A stretch of 64,000 bases of DNA from Lunularia cruciata. Its lineage: Eukaryota > Streptophyta > Marchantiopsida > Lunulariales > Lunulariaceae. A program made the position numbers and the translations under genes. This document shows, in pieces, positions 37,539 to 49,078 of this stretch. Location of the stretch: positions 39,065,001-39,129,000 of the forward strand of contig OX419755.1 in the NCBI GenBank assembly GCA_948567375.1. The letters are read 5' to 3'. Position 1 is the first letter of the stretch, and each line of letters begins with the position of its first letter. The notes under the pieces were generated by a model, which saw nothing but the letters and a program-made list of their open reading frames with translations, did not search any database and was not told the origin of the DNA.

Positions 37539-38720
37539 ATGGGAGATCAAGTACCTTGTTTTAGTGCAAGAGACTCACATTTTGATGCTGATCTAGGACC
37601 TATAGAGTCATCTTTGGATTTGCAACCTCAACAACCATTAGGGAAATTTGGAGACCTATTGAGAATGGCTTCATCTGCGCCGGTCAAAACAAAGGAGGAT
37701 GAACAATTTTGCACGCCAACTCACCATTATAGCCAAATATTGGATTATTTGGAGGATCCCAAGCATTTTGCACACATTCATGGTGGGAATTGAAAAAGCA
37801 CATTCAGAAATCTACCGCATTTAGTTTCATGGCAAAATTTTGATTAGGGAGGGACAAGGATTTCCTACTTCTATGACAAGTGAAAGGCTTTACAAGAAAT
37901 GGTTGCGGTACATGAAACAATACAAATAAACTCAAGAGCTTAAGAACAAGTCTATTGGAGAAGGTCTCACGAAGAAGGAATATGGCAAGAGGTGTAGAAC
38001 TATAGAAGATAAATTGAATTGAATGCGGCTACATTTTGCAAGAATGGAAGCCATGTTTGGGACCAAAGAAAACATTATTCCACCTGCAATGGTAAGTTTA
38101 GGAGATTTTAATCCCACTTTGAGCAAGATTTGTGGCAAGGAGGAGGTCCATGAAGGTGCACAAGAGTGCTCACAATTCACATCTCCTCTAGAGGTGGTGC
38201 TCCCTGACTCGGGTACCCAGTTGGTTGCAAACACCCAAGGGGTGGAATATATACCAAGTAGCATGGAGAATGGAATCCTATCACCCAAGGATGAGTCTCC
38301 ATTTGTTCCACCAATTGAAGACTTGCTTTTCATTACACCACCGCCTTTAACTTCTACAAGGGATGGATCCGAGGGTTTCATCGACCAAGAAGGGGAACGT
38401 GACCCAAAGAGGAGGAAAGGTGGAATATCAGCAAGTAAGGTACACAGGTTGTAACCTAGTATGTCATTGTCTCATGATTTAGCAAAAGTTACAATGTTGA
38501 AGGTAGATACTATAGAATCCAATGAGAGGTTACAACTAGCTAAACTAGAAGCCACCAACATGAGGAAAAGAGAGAAAAAAAATGATGAGAATGGAAGCAA
38601 AGCGGGTTAGATTAGAGATAGAGAAGATGAAAATTGAAATTGAGAAAAAATGAGCATAGATAAAAGGAAAGCTAGGGCAGAAAAACACAAGTTTAAGGAG
38701 AAGAGTTTGGAATCAAACCG
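37539..38720 (+). pseudogene. Myb/SANT-like protein, possible Harbinger ORF1
   Basis: Two main open stretches, 37539-37793 and 38023-38454, joined by sequence with several stops. The pieces resemble transposon-associated Myb/SANT-like proteins: FCTPTHHYSQILDYL, then GLTKKEYGKR..TIEDKLN, FARMEAMFGTKENIIPPA, a Ser/Pro-rich middle, a basic PKRRKGG, and a charged coiled-coil-like tail (about 38460-38720, DTIESNERLQLAKLEATNMRKRE). Such proteins accompany PIF/Harbinger transposases. A Harbinger transposase lies 5 kb away on the other strand, but the intervening sequence makes a single element uncertain. Confidence 0.5.
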
Positions 38721-38929
38721 CACTCATGAAATAAAAATGAGTCTCATATAGGTAGGAAAACTCCCAAGGAGATAAGTAACTATTTCAAAGTGCTCACTCA
38801 AGTTCAACGTCCATCCTACTCTATTGATAGCGATAGCAACATATAACCTTTATTATGATTATAATAAAGATGAATTATGGAAACTTGATAAATGTTGCTT
38901 GTCCCTAGTCTTTACCTCCCATGTTTTTT

Positions 38930-39300
38930 CTCCCATGTTTTTTCTTTGCTGCACCTAGTTTACCCAAGATGCCACAAGTTGCCACTCAATGCCACCTAGT
39001 GCCGCCCATAACTCTTTTCTGCCACCGCTCGTCGCCGTTCGTTGCTGCTCATCCTCGCTCAATGCTACATTTTGTTAAATTAAGGCCAGAGCCGCTTGCC
39101 GGTGCTTGTAGGCACTCCTTGGCACTCAATTGCACTTGTAGGTGATTGAGTTTAATGGGTGGTGCTCGTTGATGCGTGTAGACGCTTGTTGGCATTGAGG
39201 AATGCCCATACTGGGTTAAGTGTGGTGACTCATGATGTGGGTGGCACACATAGGTGCCAGGGTAGCACATATAGGTGGCAAGTGATGTCTTGTTTGATGC
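38930..39300. repeat. GCC-rich degenerate repeat patch 1
   Basis: Repeated variants of TGCCACC/TGCCGC, GCTCGTTG and GGTGCTTGTAGGC. It is clearly richer in GC and CpG than its AT-rich surroundings. Similar patches occur at 41985-42370 and 43200-43400. Confidence 0.55.
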
Positions 39301-39471
39301 ACAAGGCACAATTGAGTATATAGCACATGAAAATATGAGAGTTAAAGTAATTATGAGAATTTCACAAGTGTAAACTTAAATATATATGAGTGTAAAAGAT
39401 AAATGTATACATGGAGATAAATAAACAATATATATATATATATAGGGAGCCAATAAAACCTAAATGTGTGA

Positions 39472-41950
39472 CTATGGTAGAGGAGGAGGTGAAGAAGAAG
39501 AGGGAGATGCACCCTGGTGTCTAAGTGCTACTACCGTGTCCTCAAGTCTACAACAATATACATGATGTTGAATCCTAAATGGACTCAATGACCACCATAG
39601 GGGCCACTTGCTCTCATCCCAGTCTCGGTGCTTGATACAGCTAGCAAGAAGAGAATATGGATCACTACTAAAAGAACTAAGTCTACCTGATGTCCACTCC
39701 TCTTCTTCCCAACTAACAACAGGACAACTCTGTCCAAAACACTCATTCAAAGGGTCAAATGACCAAGTGTATGATGCTCTCTGTACCCTATAAGGACAAA
39801 AGTGGGTAGGGTGGATAGCACCATGTGAATAGTTCCTATAATAAGAGAATGCATAACTATCTATGATCAAAAGATCATGGAGAGGTAAACCTTATGAAGT
39901 AAGATGCTCATATGATCTAACTCTAAGTCCTTTGAACTCAAAATCTGGCTAGATATCTACAAAACAAAAATAGGCCATGAGGCAAGACCTAGTGTGAACT
40001 CCCTTTGGGAGTTTGGACCACTACCACATGCTTTGTAGCAACCACTCCACTCCATCCGGAGTAAGATCTATCTACAAGATAACCTCAAAGTGTAGCAAAC
40101 AAAACTAGATGAAATGGCTAACACCATGACGAGCTACCCACCCTATAGGCCCAACTTGTGTGTGAGGGCACTAACCATGCCTAGTCATCTTACTCTCCCA
40201 TGCACGGAGACCGATAGCACCTTGAATCCATAATGATGTCAAACAAGTAATATTCACAATAGTAATCTTCTTCAATAAGAAGCCTGGGAAGAGGATATGT
40301 AGAATACTCTCTTGATAGATGAATCTTCTCTCTAAACTTAGTCTAAGTGCACTAAATCTCCACACTATGAGGTAACACATGGGTGGCATTAGTCTGGGTC
40401 TACATCTCATGACGAGTATGGGTCTGGCGAGCAATAGTACAGAGTCTTGGTCCAAGATAAGCCACACTAGCCCTCATCTAAGCTAGACTACTCTCACTCT
40501 CCTCTACTTGAACATGTGAATTCTTGCAATTGTCTATAGTATATACTAACTCTCATGCCTGATTTTGTAACTAGATCCTATAACCTCCTGTCATGGCAGT
40601 GGCACCTAGTATGTCTAAGTCCAAGTCAGCTAATCTCTACTCTCTCTCCATCTCAGAAGTAAGCAAGGGCTGATGCCTCTCCTCCTTTGTAGCAAGTAAA
40701 TCCTCTCGCTCACAAAGGAGTCTCTCTCACTCCAACAGTAATCTTTCTCTCTCCTCTACACTCTCCAATTTACTCTTGCACTCAAGCACTAATCTCTCTC
40801 TCTCCTCTACACTCTCCAATCTACTCTCATGCTCTAGGAGATTTCTCTCTCTACAATCAGCTACTCAAACACAATCATCTAAAATATGACTAATGTCAAC
40901 TGAAAAAGAAGGAGGTGAAGGTACTCTAAAATGCATGGGATCACCAACCCCCTCCACAAATGGAGAAAGTGGTGAAGGGGAAGAAGAGTGAAAAGGAGCT
41001 ATCTCAACAAAAAGTAAGGGTTGTATCTCAACATGAATCTGTTGAACACTTGTTCACAAGTGGTACATTTCGTTATCCAATCAAGTACAAATTCATATTA
41101 GAATTTCAAAAATACACCAAGTTCACAAGTTCATTGATTAAAGCTTCTTAAATCAACTCATTTATTAAATCCAATAATGGTATATACAAAATAACTTTAT
41201 ATGTTTTCCAATATATAAATATAAAAATTTATATTTATATTTATGACAAAACTCAAACCTAATCAATCACTCACCATCCTCATCTTCCCTCATCCTCCCC
41301 ATCATCAATAGTCTCCTCATCATCATCGTCCTCATCCAAGCTATCTGCATCCTCATGGTCATCATCATGCTTTCCCTCATGTATAATCTCCTCCTCTCCA
41401 TCACTCAGGTACATCATGTCCTCCTCTGGAATGAAACATCTCTCCACAAAGAGATGAGTGAGTATCTTCACAAGGAAGGTGACCTTGAACCTGCGCCCCT
41501 TAGGACTACTCAATTGCCTTTGCAAACTCCCCATCTTTACAATGATAGCTCTAAATGCTAACTCTTCCTAATCATAATCTTCCACACCAAATCTCCTCAA
41601 CTTGGTCTTGGTGTTGAGTACCAAATGCCCATGTACAATCTTGGGCCTAATAGTGGGTGCAACAAGTGCACCCATCAACTAGAAGAAAGCTCTAAACACA
41701 TGATACACACATTGCCTTGCAAGATATCTTTTTGCAACCCTATCCCTTGGTAGAAACTAGTCTAAAACAGTTGTGTAAGGAACTATCATCCATCTTGGTG
41801 TTCTCCCCCTTGGCATGGCAAGTGCATCTCTAATTATATATTAGCGGTCAATTGAATTGTCTCCCTCTTACCAAACCTGTGCAAGAGACCTTGTCCCATG
41901 AACTCACAAACTCCATACATGGAAGGACCTGCAAAACACACCAAGAAAAT
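39472..41950 (-). pseudogene. decayed coding region of an unrecognised mobile element
   Basis: Minus strand, several frames. High to low coordinates: fragments with RDRVAKRYLARQCVYHVFR and PTIRPKIVHGHLVLNTKTKLRRFG (about 41560-41760); 41534-41280 with SPKGRRFKVTFLVKILTHLF and a long Asp/Glu-rich C-terminal run; a coiled-coil stretch with 51-bp (17-residue) repeats of LESVEERERL type (about 40690-40870); and 40467-40171 and 39870-39472, with no motif known to me. It sits between two GCC-rich patches, which suggests a DNA transposon or nested elements. I do not recognise the family. Confidence 0.35.
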
Positions 41951-41984
41951 TGACTTAAACCTCAATGACATAGACTCAAGTCAT

Positions 41985-42370
41985 TGGGTGCCGCTCGTTG
42001 CCGCCTGAAGCCCCTGGATAGGAAAAAAGCATCAAATGCCGCTAAGAACCACTTGTCACCACCACAGGGATGCCCAAAGGTGCGCATGGACAGTCCTCTT
42101 TCACGGAGCGGCGCTTGGAGATGCCCAAAGGCGCACTAGGATAGTCCCACCACGCAGGGTGCCAAGAGGTCACATGATGCTGCGTGTTGATGCGTATCAC
42201 CGCCTGAGGATGCAACAATGCTAGAAGCTACTATGGGACACTGGTTTTTGGGAAGGACCGCCAGATGCCACTAAGTGATGCTTGGAGCTGCTAGAAGGTG
42301 CTCACGCAAAGGGTTTAAGGTTTAGGGTCAGCGTTGGATGGCGCTAGGGGATGCCGAGAGGCATTGTAGG
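41985..42370. repeat. GCC-rich degenerate repeat patch 2
   Basis: Repeats of GATGCC(C/G)AAAGG(T/C)GC, GGTGCC, GCCGC and GATGCGT. Base composition contrasts with both flanks. Confidence 0.55.
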
Positions 42371-43199
42371 ATAGGGTTGGGAGGTGCTAACAATTTTGAG
42401 GCCTAACATGTATAAATCACAATCCTGACTTGCAAAAAAAGTAGAGAGAAATGAAAAGAAAACAATTAAGAAGGTTTGAATAATACCTCTAGACGTGGGT
42501 AGTGAAGTCCAAGTGTAATTTTGAGTCCGATTACGTCTAGATTGACCACCCGAATTCCAGAGACAGCAGTTTGAATCTGATGTTTGTCCAACCAGCACCA
42601 CTTGATGAAATTTGTTGGGTGTTGAATGGTATGAAAGGTTATAAGCCAATCTCCCTCCTGAGTATTTCTCATGTCAGGCCCGTCAACTATCTTTTCATAT
42701 CCCTAGATTTTTGCCATGTTCAAATTCAGTCTGCTTTCTTGGGAAGTCTCTCCTCTATCTCTTGAATGCTCTCTTTCTCTCATGCTCTTTCTCTAGAATG
42801 TCAAATGCTTTCTTCATCTCAAATTCTGATTTTTGCCAACTCTCTCATTCAACAACGACTGCCACCTTTGAGTTTGCCTGCCTCTTTCAAGTTTACCTCT
42901 TTTGAGTTTGCACCCTTCAAACACACCCCACATAGCAAAATGACTCCTTCCCACATCAACATTGAAGTAACTCCCAAACACGCCACACCCACACACTCGT
43001 GAAATGATAAACTCATGAAATGACTTATGTTCAAATCTGAAGTTTTATATAGCCCAATGTTGGAAAGAAAGTTTGAATATCCAAACATCCAAAATGTGCA
43101 CATTTGGTGGAAAAATCAATTTTTTAGATGAAAGAATTGAAATCTTGAGCGGCAACATGCAACACTCTACTTTGCTAACAAGCACAGCCAAGCATTACA
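42371..43199. other. unassigned
   Basis: CT-rich around 42720-42910; several short frames, none recognisable. Confidence 0.5.
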
Positions 43200-43400
43200 A
43201 TTATTGCATAGTTCCTACTAGCGCCATCACACGGCGCTTTCCAGCGCCACTTGGTGCCGACGGGTGCAATAATCTTTTTAATAAGAGGTCGGTCCCCAAC
43301 GTATTCCAGCATCGATGAGCGCCATCGCATGGCACCTTAAGGGCTGCATCAATGGGCGTCAATTGGTGCAAAGAAAAAAGAATTTGCAAGCTGGAGAGCT
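43200..43400. repeat. GCC-rich degenerate repeat patch 3
   Basis: Repeats of AGCGCCATC, GGCGC, GCGCCACTTGGTGCC. It lies just beyond the 3' side of the Harbinger transposase. Confidence 0.5.
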
Positions 43401-43723
43401 GCCCCAAGCGTGTATGAGTGCAATCATAGTGCGTCTACCAGAGTCATGGGGCCACTTGAAATTATTTTTTTCCAACAACATATAGCTACTTTGAAGTGTA
43501 AACTTGCCCATCACCACACCACATTGTGTAAGTGTTAGCTTGGGCACTACAATGTATAGGTTAAGCTCTTGAGAATTCTTTTTGCATCACGTGAAATTCT
43601 TATTCCAATATTACATAAAGGTACATTCATGGTCTAAGTTAGAGACTCATGGTTTAAGTTACAAGAGTATGGAATATGAGATGAGGAATTGAAAAATAAA
43701 TAATTTATTATATGGAAAATCAC

Positions 43724-44721
43724 TCAATTGAGTATATCATCATTGTGATAATCAAGGTAGTGTTGCATCACCCTTGATCTACTTTCTTCTCTACCAAGTT
43801 CTATACCATGAAAAGACATTTCTGAATCTGTTTCTATTTCCTCTGTAAATCTGCCATCGTCATTTGACCAAAGGTCTGACCTATTGATTAAAAAATTATG
43901 TAAAATAATAGACACAGACACCCACTCTAACAAATAAGCATTTCTACTATTGTCTTTGAGTTGCACCCTTAACTCACAAAGAAAATGCCATCTAGCTTTC
44001 AATACTCCTATACAATGCTCATTTATCACTCTTGCCTTTGCCAAATATTTATTAAACTCATGCTTGTCCTCTAATCAGGCTTGCTTGAAAGCAGGGACTA
44101 GGTTATGCATGGGTACATAACCTGAATCACCTAAAAGGTACTCCTTTGCATCAAAAGTACAACAACTCCCTCTCGAGTTCAAATCATTCCATAGTGATGA
44201 TTTTTTCAAACAAGTCATGTCATGACATGATCCTGGCATTCCTGCAAATAAACAAATCAACTTATACTTTTAGTACACCATACAAAGAGGATAAACAATG
44301 CATTGAAAAAATACCTAACAAAACAACACATAGGTACCTCCGGAAAAATGTATAATTCTCCTTTTATCATCACAAATCACATGGCCGTTGCGGCTGAAAT
44401 ATATTATGAACCCTTGCGGCTGAAATATATTTTCCTGTCCACTATTGGTCAAGCTGCAAGAGGAAACAATGTTCCATCTACCAAACCAACACAACCAAGA
44501 AAAACTTTGCGTGCAAAAACATTAGATATCCTCCTTCTCTCCTTGAGCTTGGACCAAGCAACTTGACTCCTCATCACATCTAATACAACTGTCATAACTC
44601 TATCAGTGAAAGCAATTGTTGAACCAACACAAATGCCCCAAATATTTAAACCATGTGCAACAAAAGCTCCATTGCCGTGATGCCCAAATCTATCCAAGGC
44701 TAGGGAAACTTGGATCCACAC
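43724..44721 (-). pseudogene. PIF/Harbinger transposase (DDE_Tnp_4 type)
   Basis: Minus strand in three frames. The first part (44721-44449) has WGICVGSTIAFTDRV and GLVDGT, which holds the first catalytic Asp. A short frame follows with YFSRNGHVICDDKRRI (about 44340-44420). Then GMPGSCHDM and LLGDSGYVP (44260-44075) with the second Asp, and ARVINEHCIGVLKARW (44044-43990) with the catalytic Glu. All three DDE residues survive, but two or three frame breaks separate them. A short direct repeat (GCGGCTGAAATATATT, about 44389 and 44415) marks one disturbed spot. No terminal inverted repeats were located. Confidence 0.85.
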
Positions 44722-44734
44722 TTTACTCTGGATT

Positions 44735-46120
44735 TTTATTCACCTCCCTCTTGGCATGACTAGACTCTGGATTTTTATTCACCACATATAACTCCTTATC
44801 GAGCAAAGTTGCATTTCTGTTCTCTATGTTTACTCACCTCTCTCTGGGCATGAATTGACTTTGGATTTTTATTCAACACCTATAACTCCTTATCAAGGCA
44901 AAGTCTCATCTCTTTTCTTTGTATGCAAAAAAAAAACCTCGTAAATTTTAGCAAAGTGCATCTCTATTCTTTGTGCACAGAAAAAAAAAATCCAATAATT
45001 TTCATTTTGTAACAAGAAAACAAATTCATGAATTTCATTTCATCACTCAAGAGGGAACAAGAGCATACATTTCATAGTCGTACCAAGAGACAACTATCAT
45101 AAATTAAAATGTTTTAGTAATGAAATCAAGAATTTTGGAGAGGAACCCTTCAAACAAAAGCACTCCTCCTTCTAACCTTCCCAAAACCTGCACTCAAATC
45201 TTCCCACTCGAAACCAATTTACTCCCCCCTTCCAACTCTGGCTACGGGTCTCTCAAATCTTCTTCCATTGTCAAAATTCACTCCCCCTTCCAACTCTGGC
45301 TATGGGTATCTCAACTATTCTTCCTATGTCAATTTTTGCATGCACTCAAATCTCAAAACTCATGGTCCCTCCAATCTTCACTCAGTGGTCAAAAATCCCG
45401 TTCTGGGTCATCTAGTGCATAAATCTCTCAACTGTTGATTACCATGGATGCTCCCATCACGATATATTTTATTAACCCTAATACGTAATCAATACACTAT
45501 GGAGTGATAATGGAAAATTCCTTATCCCTTATTATCTACAAACCACCTAATATGGAGTGTGCTAATAATAAAGAACTTGGCCCAAACACCGTAGCGAAAC
45601 CTTTTCTACCCACTTCACACCCCAAACCGATCTAGTTCACACCCCGTCCTGATTTAGTCAACGCTTTGTAACTATCTATATGAAAATTTATGAATCATTG
45701 TATAACTATTTCTGAAACACTGTATCGAACCCAAATAGTAAATGATGATAAGTTGATTGGGTGCTCTCTAACTATGTCCACCGTCGTCTACTGTCATCTA
45801 CCACACCTGCTCGGAAGAGACTACTATCACCTAGCTCCATATCCAATTGCTTTCTCTAGTCTGTTTGTTACAGTTGTGCACTTGAGATACTTTTAATTCC
45901 AATGGCGATCAAGAATCTGAATCTTGACTTAAATACTAAACTCTAAATTCCATGAAAGCACTTGATCTTGGATGATGAAGAAATAGTTGATTTCAAATTC
46001 CATTTCAATCTGAGTCTCGTTCTCATGGTTTAGTACAAGTCCTCAGTGTCTTTTGCTAAGTTCTATAGTATTATGAATTTGCTGATGTCACAGCCGCGGT
46101 GTCCTTTATCAATGCCTCTT
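44735..46120. other. unassigned, with local tandem repeats
   Basis: About 44735-44910 contains diverged repeats of CTCTGGATTTTTATTCACC and TATAACTCCTTATC. The rest shows no gene or element that I recognise. Confidence 0.5.
45221..45336. repeat. 58-bp tandem duplication
   Basis: Two adjacent, slightly diverged units beginning ACTCCCCCCTTCCAACTCTG at 45221 and CACTCCCCCTTCCAACTCTG at 45279. Confidence 0.85.
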
Positions 46121-46129
46121 ATACAAAGA

Positions 46130-47452
46130 GGGTTTATTGGACCAGGGACTTTTGAGTGTGTGACAAGGGATTTGGCACATAGACAGACGGCTCTACCAAT
46201 CTCATGTGGTGGGGTTGGCTTGCTTTCTATGGAGGAGATGGCACCTATAGCGTTTTTGGGTAGTTGGGCTCTCTCGGCACCCCTACTTGCCTCTCGTTTT
46301 GTGGTTGCTGATAGGCCGGTTTTCGAGACTTATGTGACAGAGGTGGAGGGAGGATCCTTTTCTCTCCAGGTGTTATTGCGGCAGACGAGAGATAGTCTAT
46401 CTCCACAAGCACGAGAGGGTTTTCCACCGTTTGCTTCACTATCGTCATATTGGACTAGAGGTCTACAGTCTTCCTTGATGGAGCGACAGTGTGAGCATAC
46501 GCTACATTCTCTCTTAGTTGACTCGTCCATTCCTTAGGCTACTAGAGCACGTCTACGCTCTTGCTCCGGCAAGGGTGCAAGCTCGTGGATCCTAGCTCGA
46601 CCATGCATTAGGGCTTTCCGACTCGCACCGGCTACTTTCTCTACAGCGATGAGGTTTCGCCTAGGTTTGGTCCACCCATCTGCATCTTCACTACTCACTT
46701 GTGAGTGTGGTTCTACACTAGATGCAGCGGCGGTCCACATGACACGGTGTCCTTTTGGAGGACAGAGCATAGCTACCCATGATGCCATTAGAGACATAGT
46801 GTTTGTTATGGCACGAGAGAGTGGATACTTGGCTTGGAGGGAGCGTTCGTATGCGTTGCAGACGACACGTGTCAGTGCAGACTTATACTTGGTCCGAGAT
46901 GATCAGGTGATAGTAGCGGATGTCGTGGTGACGGACCCTACGCGAGATACAGTTTTGGAGGGAGTGATTACCCCCTGGATGGGCGGCGAGTGCAGCAGCA
47001 AGTCGCAAGGTCTCCAAGTATAGGGGCATGCAGCAAGGTCACCTCTTTGTTCCTCTAGCCTTGGAGTTATATGGAGCGATGGACACGCCATTTCACACAT
47101 TTGTCAGGGAGTGCGCGAGAGCTTATCATGTTAGGCGTGAGGGGGTACCACTCTCACTCTCATACTTTGTAGCTTACTTTAGACAGCGTGTATCCATTGC
47201 TCTACAGAGGGCAGTGGCTGGTGCAATCCATAGGAGAGCAATCACATTAGGTGATGTTTCTTCGGATGCTCCAGTTGTGTGTAGACCGTACGACTTGCAT
47301 AGCTCGGATATCTTAGGTGCGGTAGGGCAGATTTCTCATACAGACTCTATTGGGGCTTAGCCCCATGTTACCTTTTTTGTCTCTCCCTTGTACGGCTTGA
47401 TGGGGTCTTCCCATCCTTCATTTTTCCTACGCGGTCGCCTTCTTTCTCTTAA
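46130..47452 (+). mobile_element. RLE-type LINE copy B (5'-truncated)
   Basis: Plus strand. It starts within the post-RT region (GTFECVTRDLAHRQTALPISCGGVGLLSMEE, about 46145-46240). It continues with the CCHC knuckle CECGSTLDAAAVHMTRC (about 46700-46750), THDAIRD, and the endonuclease core SADLYLVRDDQVIVADVVVTDPT (about 46880-46945). A stop at about 46535 and a small deletion near 46968 break the frame. The C-terminal part is intact from 47028 to 47360 (LFVPLALELYG). The 3' tail with GATGGG-GTCTT-CCCATC follows (47361-47450). ACAAAGA occurs just outside both ends (46123-46129, 47453-47459), a possible target duplication. It gives the best view of the family's endonuclease. Confidence 0.88.
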
Positions 47453-47459
47453 ACAAAGA

Positions 47460-47984
47460 TCGATTTCTCCGGTTTTTTATCTTGTGGTTCTTTCATCCTC
47501 CCAATTATCCTTTATGCCTTGGAGACTTTGCCCTTTGTACCATCCTCAGCTTCCCGACCGTTTAAATCTTGAAACTTCAAATTCTTCGGACAAGCTTTCA
47601 CCTATTGTGAGTCCACAAAAAATCGTCAATCCACGATCTTAATTCCCCTTTGCATCCATATTAATCTCAAATCTTCTTTGCTTTGAAATTCCCTTGCAGC
47701 CGCATTGATCTGAAAGTCCCCTCTGCTGCCATATCGATCTCAATTTCATGTTGAATGTTAATGTTGAAAGTTGGGTCGGATGCGGTAGCATTGGACCTAA
47801 CGTTCAACTTTTATCTTATGTTACTCATGATCAATAGTTTCCAAGCACCGCAGCAAGAATATTCACAGCAGGAAAGACCATCTCCGTTTCGCTAACTTGA
47901 GCATCACCATAGCCATCTCCCCTGCTGAAATTGCTCCCATTTCTGAGCGTACAGTACAGTGTTGGACAGTCACCTCACCTCACC
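47460..47984. other. unassigned
   Basis: No gene or repeat recognised. Confidence 0.5.
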
Positions 47985-48023
47985 TGCTGTCGAGGCGTGC
48001 CTGTTCTGCACGCCTCGACAGCA
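47985..48023. repeat. perfect 16-bp inverted repeat, 7-nt loop
   Basis: TGCTGTCGAGGCGTGC (47985-48000), loop CTGTTCT, GCACGCCTCGACAGCA (48008-48023). GC-rich and perfectly paired. Confidence 0.95.
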
Positions 48024-48112
48024 TAAGCGCACATGGGCTACTTGTGAAACAGAGTATCTTCGCCGTAACAATATCTGCGAAGAATACTTTGAATATGAAA
48101 CATAAGTCCTAA

Positions 48113-48200
48113 AGAGGAAAAGGGCGACTGTGTAGGAAAAATGAAGGATGGGAAAACCTCATCAAGCCGCACAAGGAAAGACAAAGGAGGTAGAATGGGT
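48113..48200 (-). mobile_element. solo LINE 3' tail
   Basis: Minus-strand tail-only copy: GGGCGACTGTGTAGG, AATGAAGGATGGG, CCTCATCAAGCCGCACAAGG, then AGGTAGAATGGG. No convincing flanking duplication. Confidence 0.7.
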
Positions 48201-48319
48201 TCAGGTCTTGACTAAAGGACTTCAATCTCCCCCATAGTGGAAGGTCCTACCGGCAAGGAATTGGTGATAAGAACACGAGCTAGATATGCAAAACTTAATT
48301 TGCCCATTCTAGGACCCGG

Positions 48320-48488
48320 TCACTCCTGAACGGGTGGTCTAGAAGCACGAGCAGCCGCCTCCAAATCTTCAACATGGTGTTCATCCTGCAGTTCATCTAG
48401 CAATTCGACGTCTAAATTGTCATACTGCTCTTTAAGATTCTCAAGATCAGAACCATTGAAAATATCTTTAAGTACAGTATTTGAGAAC
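48320..48488 (-). pseudogene. exon-like fragment of an unrecognised gene (terminal part)
   Basis: Preceded by a plausible acceptor (CCACAG), this minus-strand frame runs about 56 codons to a stop at 48322-48320. It is strongly protein-like: LKDIFNGSDLENL, KEQYDNLDVELLDELQDEHH, EDLEAAARASRPP. Acidic and helix-prone. It lies in series with 48771-48571, suggesting an intron-containing or decayed gene. I do not recognise the family. Confidence 0.35.
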
Positions 48489-48570
48489 CTGTGGCGACAC
48501 GATATGAAATATGAATTCTAGGATGTGCACTGCGTGTACGTTCACTGTAGCCAAATACAACCAATATAAC

Positions 48571-48771
48571 TCATCGATTGAAGTAATACAAAGACCAGCT
48601 CACGACATCGTATCCGGGGCCATACGATAACCACAAATGGTAGTGTTTATGTTTAGCAGTTTTTTGTGTAAGCTTCATCTTGCCCCGCACTAGCGCTGCG
48701 ACGCAAAAATGCTGCTTCCAATATTCAACTATTATCAGCCCAGGAGTCTTCCCTGATGAAAGTACGATCAG
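48571..48771 (-). pseudogene. exon-like fragment of an unrecognised gene (internal part)
   Basis: A 67-codon open stretch with conserved-looking content: KTPGLIIVEYWKQHFCVAAL, then VRGKMKL, HYHLWLSYGPGYDVVSWSLYYF. Upstream the same frame continues to about 48860 with two stops (GGQPCAEHTHSSTVFGRPQDMK). The combination of aromatic residues and conserved-looking blocks suggests a genuine protein remnant, but stops and missing splice sites argue for a pseudogene. Another frame here (49078-48725) is also open and could be the coding one. Confidence 0.35.
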
Positions 48772-49078
48772 CTATATCTTTGACTACTTCATGTCTTGAG
48801 GTCGACCAAATACTGTAGAGGAATGAGTGTGTTCTGCACAAGGCTGTCCACCCACCATGTTTACCGAGCACTAAACTGCAAAAAACATCAGAGAAGTCCA
48901 AAGTCCACATGATATAATATTGAATACAGTTTGATACCACGCCAACTGTATTAACTGTGTTTCTGACTACGTACGGTGAGCTGCTCTCGACCCGAAAATA
49001 TGAATGGCTATCGTAGAATCGTGAGGGCATTCTACCAGGTGATCCTTCCCCATCTACCACTGTGGTAGGGGCGTCCAC

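Noticed and set aside
48113-48215. Target duplication around the solo tail
   Set aside because: CTAAAG occurs on both sides, but it is short and not adjacent to both ends.
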